A DNA stretch of 64,000 nt from Apostichopus japonicus (lineage: Eukaryota > Echinodermata > Holothuroidea > Aspidochirotida > Stichopodidae). The notes under the pieces are model-generated. The model did no database searches. It saw only the letters and a list, made by a program, of their open reading frames with translations, and was not told where the DNA came from. How positions within the stretch are numbered: the first letter of the stretch is position 1; each line of letters begins with the position of its first letter. The stretch lies in contig NC_092564.1 of assembly GCF_037975245.1 (NCBI RefSeq), positions 362,601 to 426,600 on the forward strand. The letters run 5' to 3'. Shown piece by piece: positions 60,701-64,000 of this stretch. The translations under genes were made by a program, and so were the position numbers.

Positions 60701-63700
60701 TTCTTGTTACTATAGTGATACCTCACGCTCAGACTGGAACTCAGCAGAAGCCAAATGTGTCAACCAAAATGCTCATCTGGTAGCTATCAATGACGACGAT
60801 GAACAGTCTTACATATCAAGTGAGTCTTATTGATTTATTACTGGGATAATAAGTCTAACTTGTCTAGTTCAGTTTAGTAAACATAGATGCAAAACTAGCA
60901 ACTTTTGAATTTAAATGAAAGAATTCAACATTTTCTGCTATGTAAGGTCTATATTACCATGAAAATTAACAGAAAATTTCAATGTCATTGGAATTAAACA
61001 ATTGATGTGGCTAAAACATTAATCCCTCTCTGTAATATATTGGTATTGGTGTGGTGGATCAATGTCATTGGAATTAAACAATTGATGTGGCTAAAATATT
61101 AATCCCTCTCTGTAATATATTGGTATTGGTGTGGTGGATCAATGTTTAAGAGTTCTAGAACCCTTAAAATGTGTTGAATTTCTAAATAAGAAATTGATAG
61201 AGAAAGGGAAGGGAGTTGGTTGTTGGAAGATTTCACAAACAGCTTGAGAAATGGGTAGGCAGGTAAAGTGCGGGGAGGGGAATGTCATAGTAAATAACAG
61301 CCATAGGGCTAATGCCTGATGACAGGAAAAGAGTGGTAGTTTAATATACATTCATCTCATTTTACAGTGCGTGTTGCAGGAATTGGTGTGAACACATGGA
61401 TAGGCCTTCATGATTCTGGAAACAGAGATAACTTTGTCTGGACTGATGGTAGCACTGTATGTCTTCCTTTCTTGTTGTCTTGTACTGCATTTTCTAATTG
61501 TACTTAGGTACAGACTGTAGCCTACTTAAGTGTAATTTCATCATGGCCATTAAGTTTAAGTGATTGAACCTTTAAGCATAACCAATGAACATAGGAAGCA
61601 GTGTATCTGCCTTTCTTGAGATAATTTCTTATAAATCTTTGAAAAATGTTAAACTATAAAACAGGTAAAACATAGAAATTCAGTTATTGTTGATTCTGAT
61701 TCCAATCCCTTGAAATCACTTAAACAATAAAACAAATCAGGTTTTGATAGTTATTCTTGTTCAAAAGGATATTTTTAAAATTTTTTATTTATATCAAATA
61801 CACAAGTCATCATTGGTTAGGTTGGGCACAGAATATGTAATGAACACAAGTTGTCATTGGTTAGGTTAGGAACAGAATATTAAATGAACACAATTAAGTC
61901 ATCATAAGTTAGGTTGGGCACAGAATATTGAATAAACACAAGTCATCATTGGTTAGGTTGGGCACAGAATATTGAATAAACACAAGTCATCATTAGTTAG
62001 GTTGGGCACAGAATATTTAATGAACACAAGTCATCATTGGTTAGGTTGGGCACAGAATATTTAATGAACACAAGTCATCATTGGTTAGGTTGGGCACAGA
62101 ATATTTAATGAACACAAGTCATCATTGGTTAGGTTGGGCACAGAATATTTAATGAACACAAGTCATCATTGGTTAGGTTGGGCACAGAATATGTAATGAA
62201 CACAAGTTGTCATTGGTTAGGTTAGGAACAGAATATTAAATGAACACAATTAAGTCATCATAAGTTAGGTTGGGCACAGAATATTGAATAAACACAAGTC
62301 ATCATTGGTTAGGTTGGGCACAGAATATTTAATGAACACAAATCATCATTGGTTAGGTTGGGCACAGAATATGTAATGAACACAAGTTGTCATTGGTTAG
62401 GTTAGGAACAGAATATTAAATGAACACAATTAAGTCATCATAAGTTAGGTTGGGCACAGAATATTGAATAAACACAAGTCATCATTGGTTAGGTTGGGCA
62501 CAGAATATTTAATGAACACAAATCATCATTGGTTAGGTTGGGCACAGAATATGTAATGAACACAAGTTGTCATTGGTTAGGTTAGGAACAGAATATTAAA
62601 TGAACACAATTAAGTCATCATAAGTTAGGTTGGGCACAGAATATTGAATAAACACAAGTCATCATTGGTTAGGTTGGGCACAGAATATTTAATGAACACA
62701 AATCATCATTGGTTAGGTTGGGCACAGAATATTTAATGAACACAAGTCATCATTGGTTAGGTTGGGCACAGAATATTTAATGAACACAAGTCATCATTGG
62801 TTAGGTTGGGCACAGCAGCTTTTCAAATTATCTGGTATTTTTTTTCAGTCACAATGAAATAATTGTTGTTGATTTTTTGCATAGGGAAATGTAAATTACC
62901 TGTTAATACACTTTTTGTGCTGGTTGTATAAACATGTAATATGAGTGAAGTTTGCATGTCACATGTAATTAGAGAGGGAAGTTTGCATTTGACATGTAAC
63001 TAGAATTGAAGTTTGCATTTGACATGTAATTAGAGAGGGAAGTTTGCATTTGACATGTAACTAGAATTGAAGTTTGCATTTGACATGTAATTAGAGATGG
63101 AAGTTTGCATTTGACATGTAACTAGAATTGAAGTTTGCATTTGACATGTAATTAGAGAGGGAAGTTTGCATTTGACATGTAACTAGAATTGAAGTTTGCA
63201 TGTGACATGTAATTAGAGGGGGAAGTTTGCATTTGACATGTAACTAGAATTGAAGTTTGAATTTGACACGTAATTAGAGAGGGAAGTTTGCATTTGACAT
63301 GTAACTAGAATTGAAGTTTGCATTTGACATGTAATTGGAGAGGGAAGTTTGCATTTGACATGTAACTAGAATTGAAGTTTGCATTTGACATGTAATTAGA
63401 GATGGAAGTTTGCATTTGACATGTAACTAGAATTGAAGTTTGCATTTGACATGTAATTAGAGAGGGAAGTTTGCATTTGACATGTAACTAGAATTGAAGT
63501 TTGCATGTGACATGTAATTAGAGAGGGAAGTTTGCATTTGACATGTAATTAGAGAGGAAAGTTTGCATTTGACATGTAACTAGAATTGAAGTTTGCATTT
63601 GACATGTAACTAGATTATAAGTTTGCATGTGACATGTCTTTGATGATCATGGTGCTGTTTCTTCAGCTTGATCTCAACAACTGGGCTCCAGGTAATCCTA

Positions 63701-63817
63701 ACTATGATGTAGGAGGTGAGGCTTGTGTTGCAGCTATGGTGCAGGATAACAAAGAAGGTCTGTGGGATGACTTGAGCTGTTCAGATACAAAGACATCCAT
63801 TTGTGAAAAGCCTAAAG
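30672..63817 (+). CDS. Multi-CTLD lectin, mannose receptor-like (5' part, 14 exons)
   Basis: Fourteen exons join in one frame of about 574 residues and the gene continues past the window. Layout: signal peptide (residues 1-21), CTLD1 (about 22-153), CTLD2 (about 158-295), CTLD3 (about 296-431), a short linker exon, and CTLD4 (about 443-574). Each domain has the long-form N-terminal Cys pair (C..GW....G.CY), a WIGL motif, and the two C-terminal disulfide cysteines. Such proteins are extracellular sugar or protein receptors in innate immunity and endocytosis. CTLD1 keeps EPN (116-118) and WND (136-138), predicting Ca2+-dependent mannose-type binding; CTLD2 and CTLD3 lack the pair, and CTLD4 has NPN with WDD. 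There is no N-terminal ricin-type or fibronectin type II domain in the part seen, unlike vertebrate MRC1. Domain-border introns are phase 1. Whether a transmembrane segment follows cannot be seen. Confidence 0.85.
30733..31570. other. Lectin intron 1, unique part
   Basis: AT-rich intron sequence following the signal-peptide exon. Nothing coding, structured or repeated stands out. Confidence 0.5.
31580..32405. repeat. Two-unit minisatellite (about 41 and 31 bp)
   Basis: Alternating units: CTTGCATCCAGCATATGACT+GTGTTATCATTGTCAGTCCC and CTTGCATCCAGCCTGTGACC+ATTCAGTTCC. Their order is irregular, about 22 units in all. Confidence 0.93.
32436..32492 (-). pseudogene. U2 snRNA 5'-end fragment (pseudogene)
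   Basis: Read on the minus strand, 32492-32440 gives TTTCTCAGCTTTTTGGCTAA then GATCATGAGTATAGTACTTG. This parallels the very conserved start of U2 snRNA (TTCTCGGCCTTTTGGCTAAG, then ATCAAGTGTAGTATCTGTTC), including a diverged branch-point recognition stretch. Similarity stops after about 50 bases and several conserved positions are changed, so this is a truncated pseudogene or a U2-derived repeat, not a working gene. Confidence 0.6.
33124..33284. mobile_element. Long palindrome, MITE-like foldback
   Basis: The two halves are near-perfect inverted copies around a short loop near 33197: GTGCAATAGTGCAAATATTT on the left against the reverse complement of AAATACTTGCACTATTGCAT on the right, and GTTCCATTCAAC against GTTGAATGGAAC at the centre. 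Arms are about 70 bp. No ORF. This would be a foldback or miniature inverted-repeat element. Confidence 0.65.
33287..33512. mobile_element. Possible small TIR element
   Basis: A perfect 13-bp inverted pair, TTATACAACACCT (33287-33299) and AGGTGTTGTATAA (33500-33512), encloses about 200 bp. It starts three bases after the palindrome at 33124-33284 and may be part of the same composite. No target duplication is evident. Confidence 0.35.
33674..34694. mobile_element. hAT-type element with perfect 8-bp TSD
   Basis: Ends are CATAGGTGTAGGAG (33674) and CTCCTACGCCTATG (to 34694), inverted with one mismatch. The 8-bp flanks TATTCAGT at 33666-33673 and 34695-34702 are identical. Inside are four to five tandem copies of a roughly 85-bp unit (GGTGAAAATTCGGGCAATAT, GCTGAGAATTTTT, GGGCACCTACTGAAAGAATA). 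A G-run of about 18 lies near the left end. No transposase frame is visible. A second hAT-like element is nested at 34032-34424. Confidence 0.8.
34032..34424. mobile_element. Second hAT-type element, nested
   Basis: Ends CAGTGGCTGAGC (34032) and GCTCCGCCACTG (to 34424) are inverted repeats with one mismatch, of the CAGTGGCGGAGC type seen in hAT elements. The flanks GCACCTAG and GCACCTAC form an 8-bp duplication with one mismatch. The host copy of the flanking sequence is the GGGCACCTACTGAAA phrase of the outer element, so insertion order is clear. Confidence 0.78.
34703..35440. other. Lectin intron 1, unique part
   Basis: Unique AT-rich intron sequence with short diverged direct repeats of CATGCA and GTGTGCAT near 35300-35430. 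No gene is seen. Frames at 34909-35281 on both strands have no recognisable features. Confidence 0.45.
35444..35570 (-). mobile_element. LINE 3' tail remnant
   Basis: AATAATAATACCCAATTTAT followed by ATAGCACTCTAA, read on the minus strand as a GTGCTATATAAATTGGG(TATT)n-type tail of CR1-like elements. No coding part is left. Confidence 0.45.
35866..37062. repeat. 66-bp minisatellite
   Basis: About 18 units containing TTTATGTACTTTGTCTACCA, AGGCTTGTTGTCTAGACACA and AGCTGTTCAAAGCTACAACC. Since 66 is a multiple of 3, short repeat-encoded frames occur. Confidence 0.96.
37063..38175. other. Lectin intron 1, unique part
   Basis: AT-rich unique sequence. The frame at 37849-38205 has no recognised motif and no plausible splice context, so no gene is called. 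Confidence 0.45.
38176..38239 (-). pseudogene. tRNA-like 3' half (tRNA pseudogene or SINE remnant)
   Basis: On the minus strand, TAGAGGTCTGGGGCTTTAAA+CCCAG resembles the end of a D-arm and an anticodon arm with loop CTTTAAA. CTCGTTCGAATCCC follows, a good B-box/T-loop. The 5' acceptor strand and the A-box are missing and the arms have mismatches, so it is not a working tRNA. Confidence 0.35.
38280..38428 (+). CDS. Lectin exon 2: CTLD1 N-terminal part
   Basis: Encodes SCQSCTAGWSLINGRCYRVF, then NWYDSQQACISYAGDLVVIK. This is the typical start of a long-form CTLD with its first three disulfide cysteines and the A-DL-V core. Acceptor TTTTGACAG, donor GTAAGA, ends in phase 0. Confidence 0.93.
38447..39050. 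repeat. 20-bp minisatellite after lectin exon 2
   Basis: About 28 units of GTTAAGAGTCTGATCAATAT starting 20 bp after the exon 2 donor, with variants GAGGGACTG and GAGTCTGATCAATATGAG. Confidence 0.96.
39172..39290 (+). CDS. Lectin exon 3: CTLD1 core with WIGL
   Basis: Encodes LGSYWIGLQYNND.. and FYWVDSTPLNPNVT, the hydrophobic core and long-loop entry of the domain. N-V-T at the end is a potential N-glycosylation sequon. Acceptor CTGTCCTCAG, donor GTCAGT (weak), phase 2. Confidence 0.9.
39428..39484. mobile_element. 57-bp hAT MITE with perfect 8-bp TSD
   Basis: CAGTGACGTAGCCAGG at the left end and CCTGGCTACGTCCCTG at the right end are inverted repeats with one mismatch. Both are flanked by the identical 8-bp CAACAAAG (39420-39427 and 39485-39492). 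Only 25 bp lie between the terminal repeats. Confidence 0.82.
39650..40015. repeat. 36-bp minisatellite
   Basis: About 10 units of ATAGCCTGCATGCTATGAAG then TTTATCTGTTGAGTGG. The unit holds the palindrome GCATGC. Its minus-strand ORF (39602-40045) is a repeat translation. Confidence 0.95.
40020..40500. repeat. 38-40 bp pyrimidine-rich minisatellite
   Basis: About 12 diverged units such as CCCTCCCTCCACATCCTAAC followed by AATCATGGTGATCCCCTAT. Confidence 0.9.
40535..41490. repeat. Degenerate array, about 50-60 bp units
   Basis: Roughly 18 irregular units of AACCTGTTAGTTTTGTAACA, TGTCATAGAATTAATACTTG and CTAAAT. The motif resumes at 42790 (TTTTTAACATGTCATAGAGT) on the far side of the Penelope-like insertion. 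Confidence 0.88.
41500..42785 (+). mobile_element. Penelope-like retroelement, decayed (RT plus GIY-YIG)
   Basis: The plus strand encodes the RT phrase HYLQRHGTAMGTKMAPS. After a frameshift it continues PLIWWRYIDNIFFVWT, then VTVRKEHGSLSTDLYTKPTD and QYLHSSSCHPRHCKSGIAYS, all typical of Penelope-like elements. Near 42500 it encodes DVIYLLSCRVCGIHCGGETK then LKKRFYGH, a GIY-YIG endonuclease core. The RT active site reads YIDN instead of YIDD, an in-frame stop lies at 41822, and several frameshifts are present. It is 5'-truncated and inactive. Confidence 0.85.
42872..43002 (+). CDS. Lectin exon 4: CTLD1 sugar-binding exon (EPN, WND)
   Basis: Encodes RWNIGEPNSIGSGTDCVELY and GLWNDEHCTSSAGYICERG. 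EPN plus WND are the primary Ca2+ site residues of mannose/GlcNAc-binding CTLDs, and both C-terminal cysteines are present. Acceptor TTCTCACAG, donor GTAAGG, phase 1. Confidence 0.93.
43100..47700 (-). mobile_element. L1/Tx1-type LINE ORF2 remnant with an internal minisatellite
   Basis: The minus strand carries, in order: LISLITKPSKE-like and LKNWWLIAIVKTDYKNGAK, SEEQTGF (47292-47522), KAFDCLEWELIFESL (about 47200), FKYADDTVLFLNWL (about 46910) and the post-RT LPNPLSFIENYN..FIWNH (about 46560). After the 63-bp array come DKESFVKSLNCSWVKQYLAG (about 44140) and CFVHSEETEHLFYHC (about 43480). This is the collinear order of an L1-type ORF2 from RT to C-terminal cysteine motif. Frameshifts and stops show it is dead. 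The endonuclease half is missing (5' truncation). It lies antisense in the lectin intron between exons 4 and 5. Confidence 0.85.
44155..46480. repeat. 63-bp minisatellite inside the LINE
   Basis: About 37 units containing CTATCTGTCACGTCCAAACC, ACCATTAATCTTCCCATTTA and TAAGGGTGCCATTAAAGGA. 63 bp equals 21 codons, so frames stay open on both strands. On the minus strand the unit reads GGLDVTDRESFNGTLINGKI+N, matching the LINE ORF2 motif GGL..D..SF...L in register with the flanking LINE sequence. Subfamilies (GCTAGTAAAG, GCCAGTAAAG, GCCATTAAAG, GATTTATGAGG) are ordered along the array. Confidence 0.95.
47705..48000. other. Lectin intron 4, unidentified part
   Basis: AT-rich sequence between the LINE remnant and the 66-bp repeat. 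It may be decayed LINE 5' sequence, but no motif is recognisable. Confidence 0.4.
48000..48221. repeat. 66-bp minisatellite, left part
   Basis: Three to four units of TTAATGCCACAAACTAAAGA, GAAGACTAGTATATATCAGT and GATGGTGAAAACC, split from its right part (49309-49480) by a LINE insertion. Confidence 0.88.
48222..49308 (-). mobile_element. Second LINE fragment (RTE-like RT), inserted in the 66-bp array
   Basis: The minus strand encodes VDFKAAFDTIWGEVLW, VQVGVRQGCLLSPCLFNIYL, NIRYADDTTLIEMDLDSL and WGMKINPTKCKII (48826-49356 frame). In a shifted frame it continues KVDNFVFPGSNVPSMEEDIK, SESWALREKDRHRLYVFEMR, RRLKWAGHVFRMPEHRLP and RPPGRPPSGWKE (48279-48842 frame). All RT catalytic motifs from A onward are present, with one frameshift at about 48840 and 5' truncation. 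The array is interrupted at CTAGTATAT on one side and TATATAACAGTG on the other, suggesting a short target duplication. The clade is uncertain. Confidence 0.85.
49309..49480. repeat. 66-bp minisatellite, right part
   Basis: Continues the array at 48000-48221 with units TATATCAGTGATGGTGAAAA, CCATCTCTTTAAATATTAAT and GCCACAAATTAAAGAG. Confidence 0.88.
49481..50226. other. Lectin intron 4, unique part before exon 5
   Basis: Very AT-rich unique intron sequence. No gene, RNA or repeat is recognised. Confidence 0.45.
50227..50447 (+). CDS. Lectin exon 5: CTLD2 N-terminal part
   Basis: Encodes DILKKCDEDNGWASANGKCY, then WEGAKAYCRSVDGDLVDVNS and VSFWIGLTNK. Here the WIGL strand is fused to the N-terminal half, whereas in CTLD1 an intron separates them. 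The acceptor TTATCAG has a poor pyrimidine tract, but it is the only AG that gives phase 1 without an in-frame stop. Donor GTAAGG, phase 0. Confidence 0.88.
50675..51190. repeat. Three copies of a 120-190 bp unit with (TATG)n tracts
   Basis: Each copy reads GACACTAATATTGGGTCAGA, GTTAGTCTGAATAATGATAA, ATAGGCACAAAAACAAGCTA and TCAATTAAACTGTGAGTATG. It then runs into a TATG/TATA/TGTG microsatellite of different length in each copy. Confidence 0.9.
51440..52080. repeat. Diverged tandem family with GGTCATTTGAGGTCAAC
   Basis: About five degenerate units of 120-150 bp with ordered phrases GAGCTCAAAGGTCATTTGAG, CTTGTAAACATGATAACTC, CAAAATTGAAGCTTCAATGA and GAGTGAGTGCAAGAATC. The same family occurs at 21870-22190. 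I associate this family with echinoderm genomes; that link is from memory, not a search. Confidence 0.55.
52081..52890. other. Lectin intron 5, unique part
   Basis: Unique intron sequence between the diverged family and the 25-bp array. Nothing recognised. Confidence 0.45.
52895..53723. repeat. 25-bp T-rich minisatellite running into an acceptor
   Basis: About 33 diverged units of TTTCTTTCATGTGATTTTGT+TGGTA. The last unit reads TTTCTTTGATTTTGTCTTTT+AG and is the pyrimidine tract and acceptor of lectin exon 6. The variant GTTAGTATTTC at 53621 also shows TTAG-TATT. Confidence 0.93.
53724..53809 (+). CDS. Lectin exon 6: CTLD2 long loop
   Basis: 28 codons encoding FKWSTGQPVTFDNWATGEPA. The EPN triad is replaced by EPA, so mannose-type binding is not expected. 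Its acceptor (TTTTGTCTTTTAG|TATTATAG) is itself a diverged unit of the 25-bp array that fills the preceding 0.8 kb. Confidence 0.88.
53810..54540. other. Lectin intron 6, unique part
   Basis: Unique sequence after exon 6. Nothing coding or repeated is recognised. Confidence 0.45.
54540..57231. repeat. 81-bp minisatellite running into an acceptor
   Basis: About 32 units containing GAAGTGCTTGTTTGTTCTAT, TGCCATGCCTTCAACTACCA, GATACCTATGTTTTGGTCCC and CTATGCCTACCAAGG. 81 bp is 27 codons, hence long frames such as 55783-56661 that only encode repeats. A five-unit higher-order repeat of 412 bp occurs (55208 matches 55620). The final unit (57190-57231) reads GAAGTGCTTGTTGTTTTTAA, TATTGCCATGTCTCCTGTTC, then CCAG, and contains the acceptor of lectin exon 7. 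Confidence 0.96.
57232..57347 (+). CDS. Lectin exon 7: CTLD2 C-terminal part
   Basis: Encodes FFDTDGDCAQVLDTAINGEW, then STTKCTDSRNAFLCERAEG. Both closing cysteines are present but the WND triad is missing (EWSTTKC). The acceptor CTGTTCCCAG lies inside the last, diverged unit of the 81-bp array. Donor GTAAAA, phase 1. Confidence 0.9.
57686..57898 (+). CDS. Lectin exon 8: CTLD3 N-terminal part
   Basis: Encodes TCYPGWRIHKGNCYQFNS and DAKHTCEAQGAFLVSIFSGE, then DIWIGIAG. Acceptor CTGTTTTAG and donor GTATGT; phase 1 at both ends. Confidence 0.93.
57899..58964. other. Lectin intron 8
   Basis: Unique AT-rich intron sequence. The 93-codon frame at 58466-58747 shows no known motif. Confidence 0.45.
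58965..59087 (+). CDS. Lectin exon 9: CTLD3 long loop
   Basis: Encodes VFTWSDNSAVTYQNWND and ETEPADTVGQHDCGMIYT. The sugar site reads EPA instead of EPN. Acceptor TTTTCTTAG, donor GTGGGG, phase 1 at both ends. Confidence 0.91.
59428..59499 (+). CDS. Lectin exon 10: CTLD3 C-terminal part
   Basis: Short exon encoding DTSGKWNTNNCFVLKAYVCK. WND is replaced by WNT. The 3' part of this exon plus its donor is copied three more times in the intron directly downstream. Confidence 0.9.
59500..59780 (+). repeat. Three tandem copies of an exon end plus 5' splice site
   Basis: Downstream of the exon 10 donor, the sequence (AAAGC)GTACGTATGCAAGAAAG followed by AGCTGGTGAGAACAATAATG recurs at about 59550, 59632 and 59719. 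Each copy matches the last 25 bases of exon 10 and its GTGAGA donor, with CTGTCTGATACTGTTTAA and TCCTC spacers. Confidence 0.92.
59983..60015 (+). CDS. Lectin exon 11: 33-bp linker exon
   Basis: Encodes QPIYYISPNL between acceptor TCCACCAG and donor GTAAGT, phase 1 on both sides. It would form the linker between CTLD3 and CTLD4. Skipping it keeps the frame (33 bp, symmetric phase), so it could be an alternative exon. It is supported only by splice sites and phase. Confidence 0.6.
60020..60175. repeat. Tandem duplication of about 70 bp
   Basis: Two copies of AATATTTGCATCTATGATAT, GCATATCCAATTGGCTGCCC, then ATTTGGGATGTCAT, just after exon 11. Confidence 0.92.
60522..60675 (+). repeat. 76-bp duplication carrying a 3' splice site
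   Basis: Two copies of GATACTGATTCAGTTTTTCT, CGACACATACCTAAGTGACA, TTTACAAGTTGATTTTGCAG and CTGTTGGTGATTG. The second copy is the real acceptor and first bases of exon 12. Confidence 0.95.
60661..60819 (+). CDS. Lectin exon 12: CTLD4 N-terminal part
   Basis: Encodes VGDCPAGWNLFGDSCYYSDT, then WNSAEAKCVNQNAHLVAIND and DDEQSYIS. Acceptor GATTTTGCAG has an identical duplicate 76 bp upstream; only the downstream one gives an open frame. Donor GTGAGT, phase 1. Confidence 0.92.
60985..61145. repeat. Tandem duplication of about 80 bp
   Basis: Two near-identical copies of CAATGTCATTGGAATTAAAC, AATTGATGTGGCTAAAA and TATTGGTATTGGTGTGGTGG in the intron before exon 13. Confidence 0.94.
61368..61456 (+). 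CDS. Lectin exon 13: CTLD4 core with WIGL
   Basis: Encodes RVAGIGVNTWIGLHDSGN, then FVWTDGST. Acceptor TTTTACAG, donor GTATGT, ends in phase 0. Confidence 0.9.
61795..62815. repeat. 44-bp minisatellite with 180-bp higher-order repeat
   Basis: About 23 units of AAGTCATCATTGGTTAGGTT, GGGCACAGAATATTTAATGA, then ACAC. A four-unit block containing the variant GGTTAGGAACAG recurs every 180 bp (62191, 62371, 62551). Confidence 0.96.
62935..63640. repeat. 30/31-bp dimeric minisatellite
   Basis: Alternating units AAGTTTGCATTTGACATGTA+ATTAGAGAGGG and the same start +ACTAGAATTG, about 11 dimers of 61 bp. It ends about 25 bp before the acceptor of exon 14. Confidence 0.96.
63667..63817 (+). CDS. Lectin exon 14: CTLD4 C-terminal part (NPN, WDD)
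   Basis: Encodes LDLNNWAPGNPNYDVGGEAC and GLWDDLSCSDTKTSICEKP. The sugar site reads NPN with WDD, a variant of EPN/WND that may still coordinate Ca2+. Acceptor GTTTCTTCAG, donor GTAACA in phase 1, so the gene continues beyond the window, presumably with more domains. Confidence 0.92.
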
Positions 63818-64000
63818 GTAACAGCACCATTGCTAACTTCATGTTCTCACAGAGGGGTTGGGAGAACAGTAATGGGGAAAGGGGCAGAACAATTGGTTGT
63901 TGGAAGATCTTAAGATCTTAAAATAATAAAAGCAATGACATAGTAACAAACAAGTAGCCTTAGGTTATTGTTTAGCATTAGCTATTTTGATTCAACATAA

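Noticed and set aside
7898-63640. CRISPR-like regular arrays
   Set aside because: The units are contiguous without unique spacers, and the genome is clearly eukaryotic.

Overview
This window is eukaryotic, AT-rich, intron-rich metazoan DNA. It carries two plus-strand protein genes, both cut by the window edges, embedded in an unusually dense load of tandem repeats and transposon remnants. The organism is probably a marine invertebrate deuterostome. An echinoderm, possibly a sea cucumber, is my best guess, from a diverged repeat with the phrase GGTCATTTGAGGTCAAC that I associate with echinoderm genomes, and from the multi-CTLD lectin. That assignment is inference.

Gene 1 (1269-26472) is the C-terminal half of separase (ESPL1, peptidase family C50), with nine exons ending in a stop at 26470-26472. 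The joined exons give about 501 residues in one continuous frame. The catalytic His (residue 382) and Cys (residue 408) are present and 26 residues apart, as in human separase. Its introns hold a 950-bp hAT-type element (197-1146), a 3.56-kb element with TA target duplication (2749-6306), an 8.7-kb 27-bp satellite (7898-16591), two head-to-head LINE tails, and arrays of 34, 83, 72, 76, 71 and 34 bp units.

The intergenic stretch (26473-30671) holds the separase 3' end with a poly(A) signal and a 2.2-kb array of about 72-bp units. Gene 2 (30672-63817, continuing off the window) encodes a secreted or type I membrane protein with a signal peptide and at least four C-type lectin domains, like the mannose receptor family. 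Fourteen exons join in frame with phase-1 introns at the domain borders. Only CTLD1 keeps the canonical EPN/WND sugar-binding signature. Its introns carry nested 8-bp-TSD hAT elements, a Penelope-like element, an L1/Tx1-type LINE, a second LINE, a U2 snRNA fragment and more than a dozen minisatellites.

The main finding is about origin. Several minisatellites look like amplified copies of local functional sequence. The 81-bp array (54540-57231) runs through the 3' splice site of the next exon. The 25-bp array (52895-53723) likewise includes its acceptor. Extra copies of a 5' splice site follow exon 59428-59499, and a duplicated 3' splice site precedes exon 60661-60819. The 63-bp array (44155-46480) is an in-frame amplification of a conserved motif of the L1-type LINE ORF2 in which it sits. 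By my estimate, tandem arrays make up roughly 45% of the window. Long ORFs inside arrays whose unit is a multiple of 3 (27, 63, 81, about 72 bp) are not genes.
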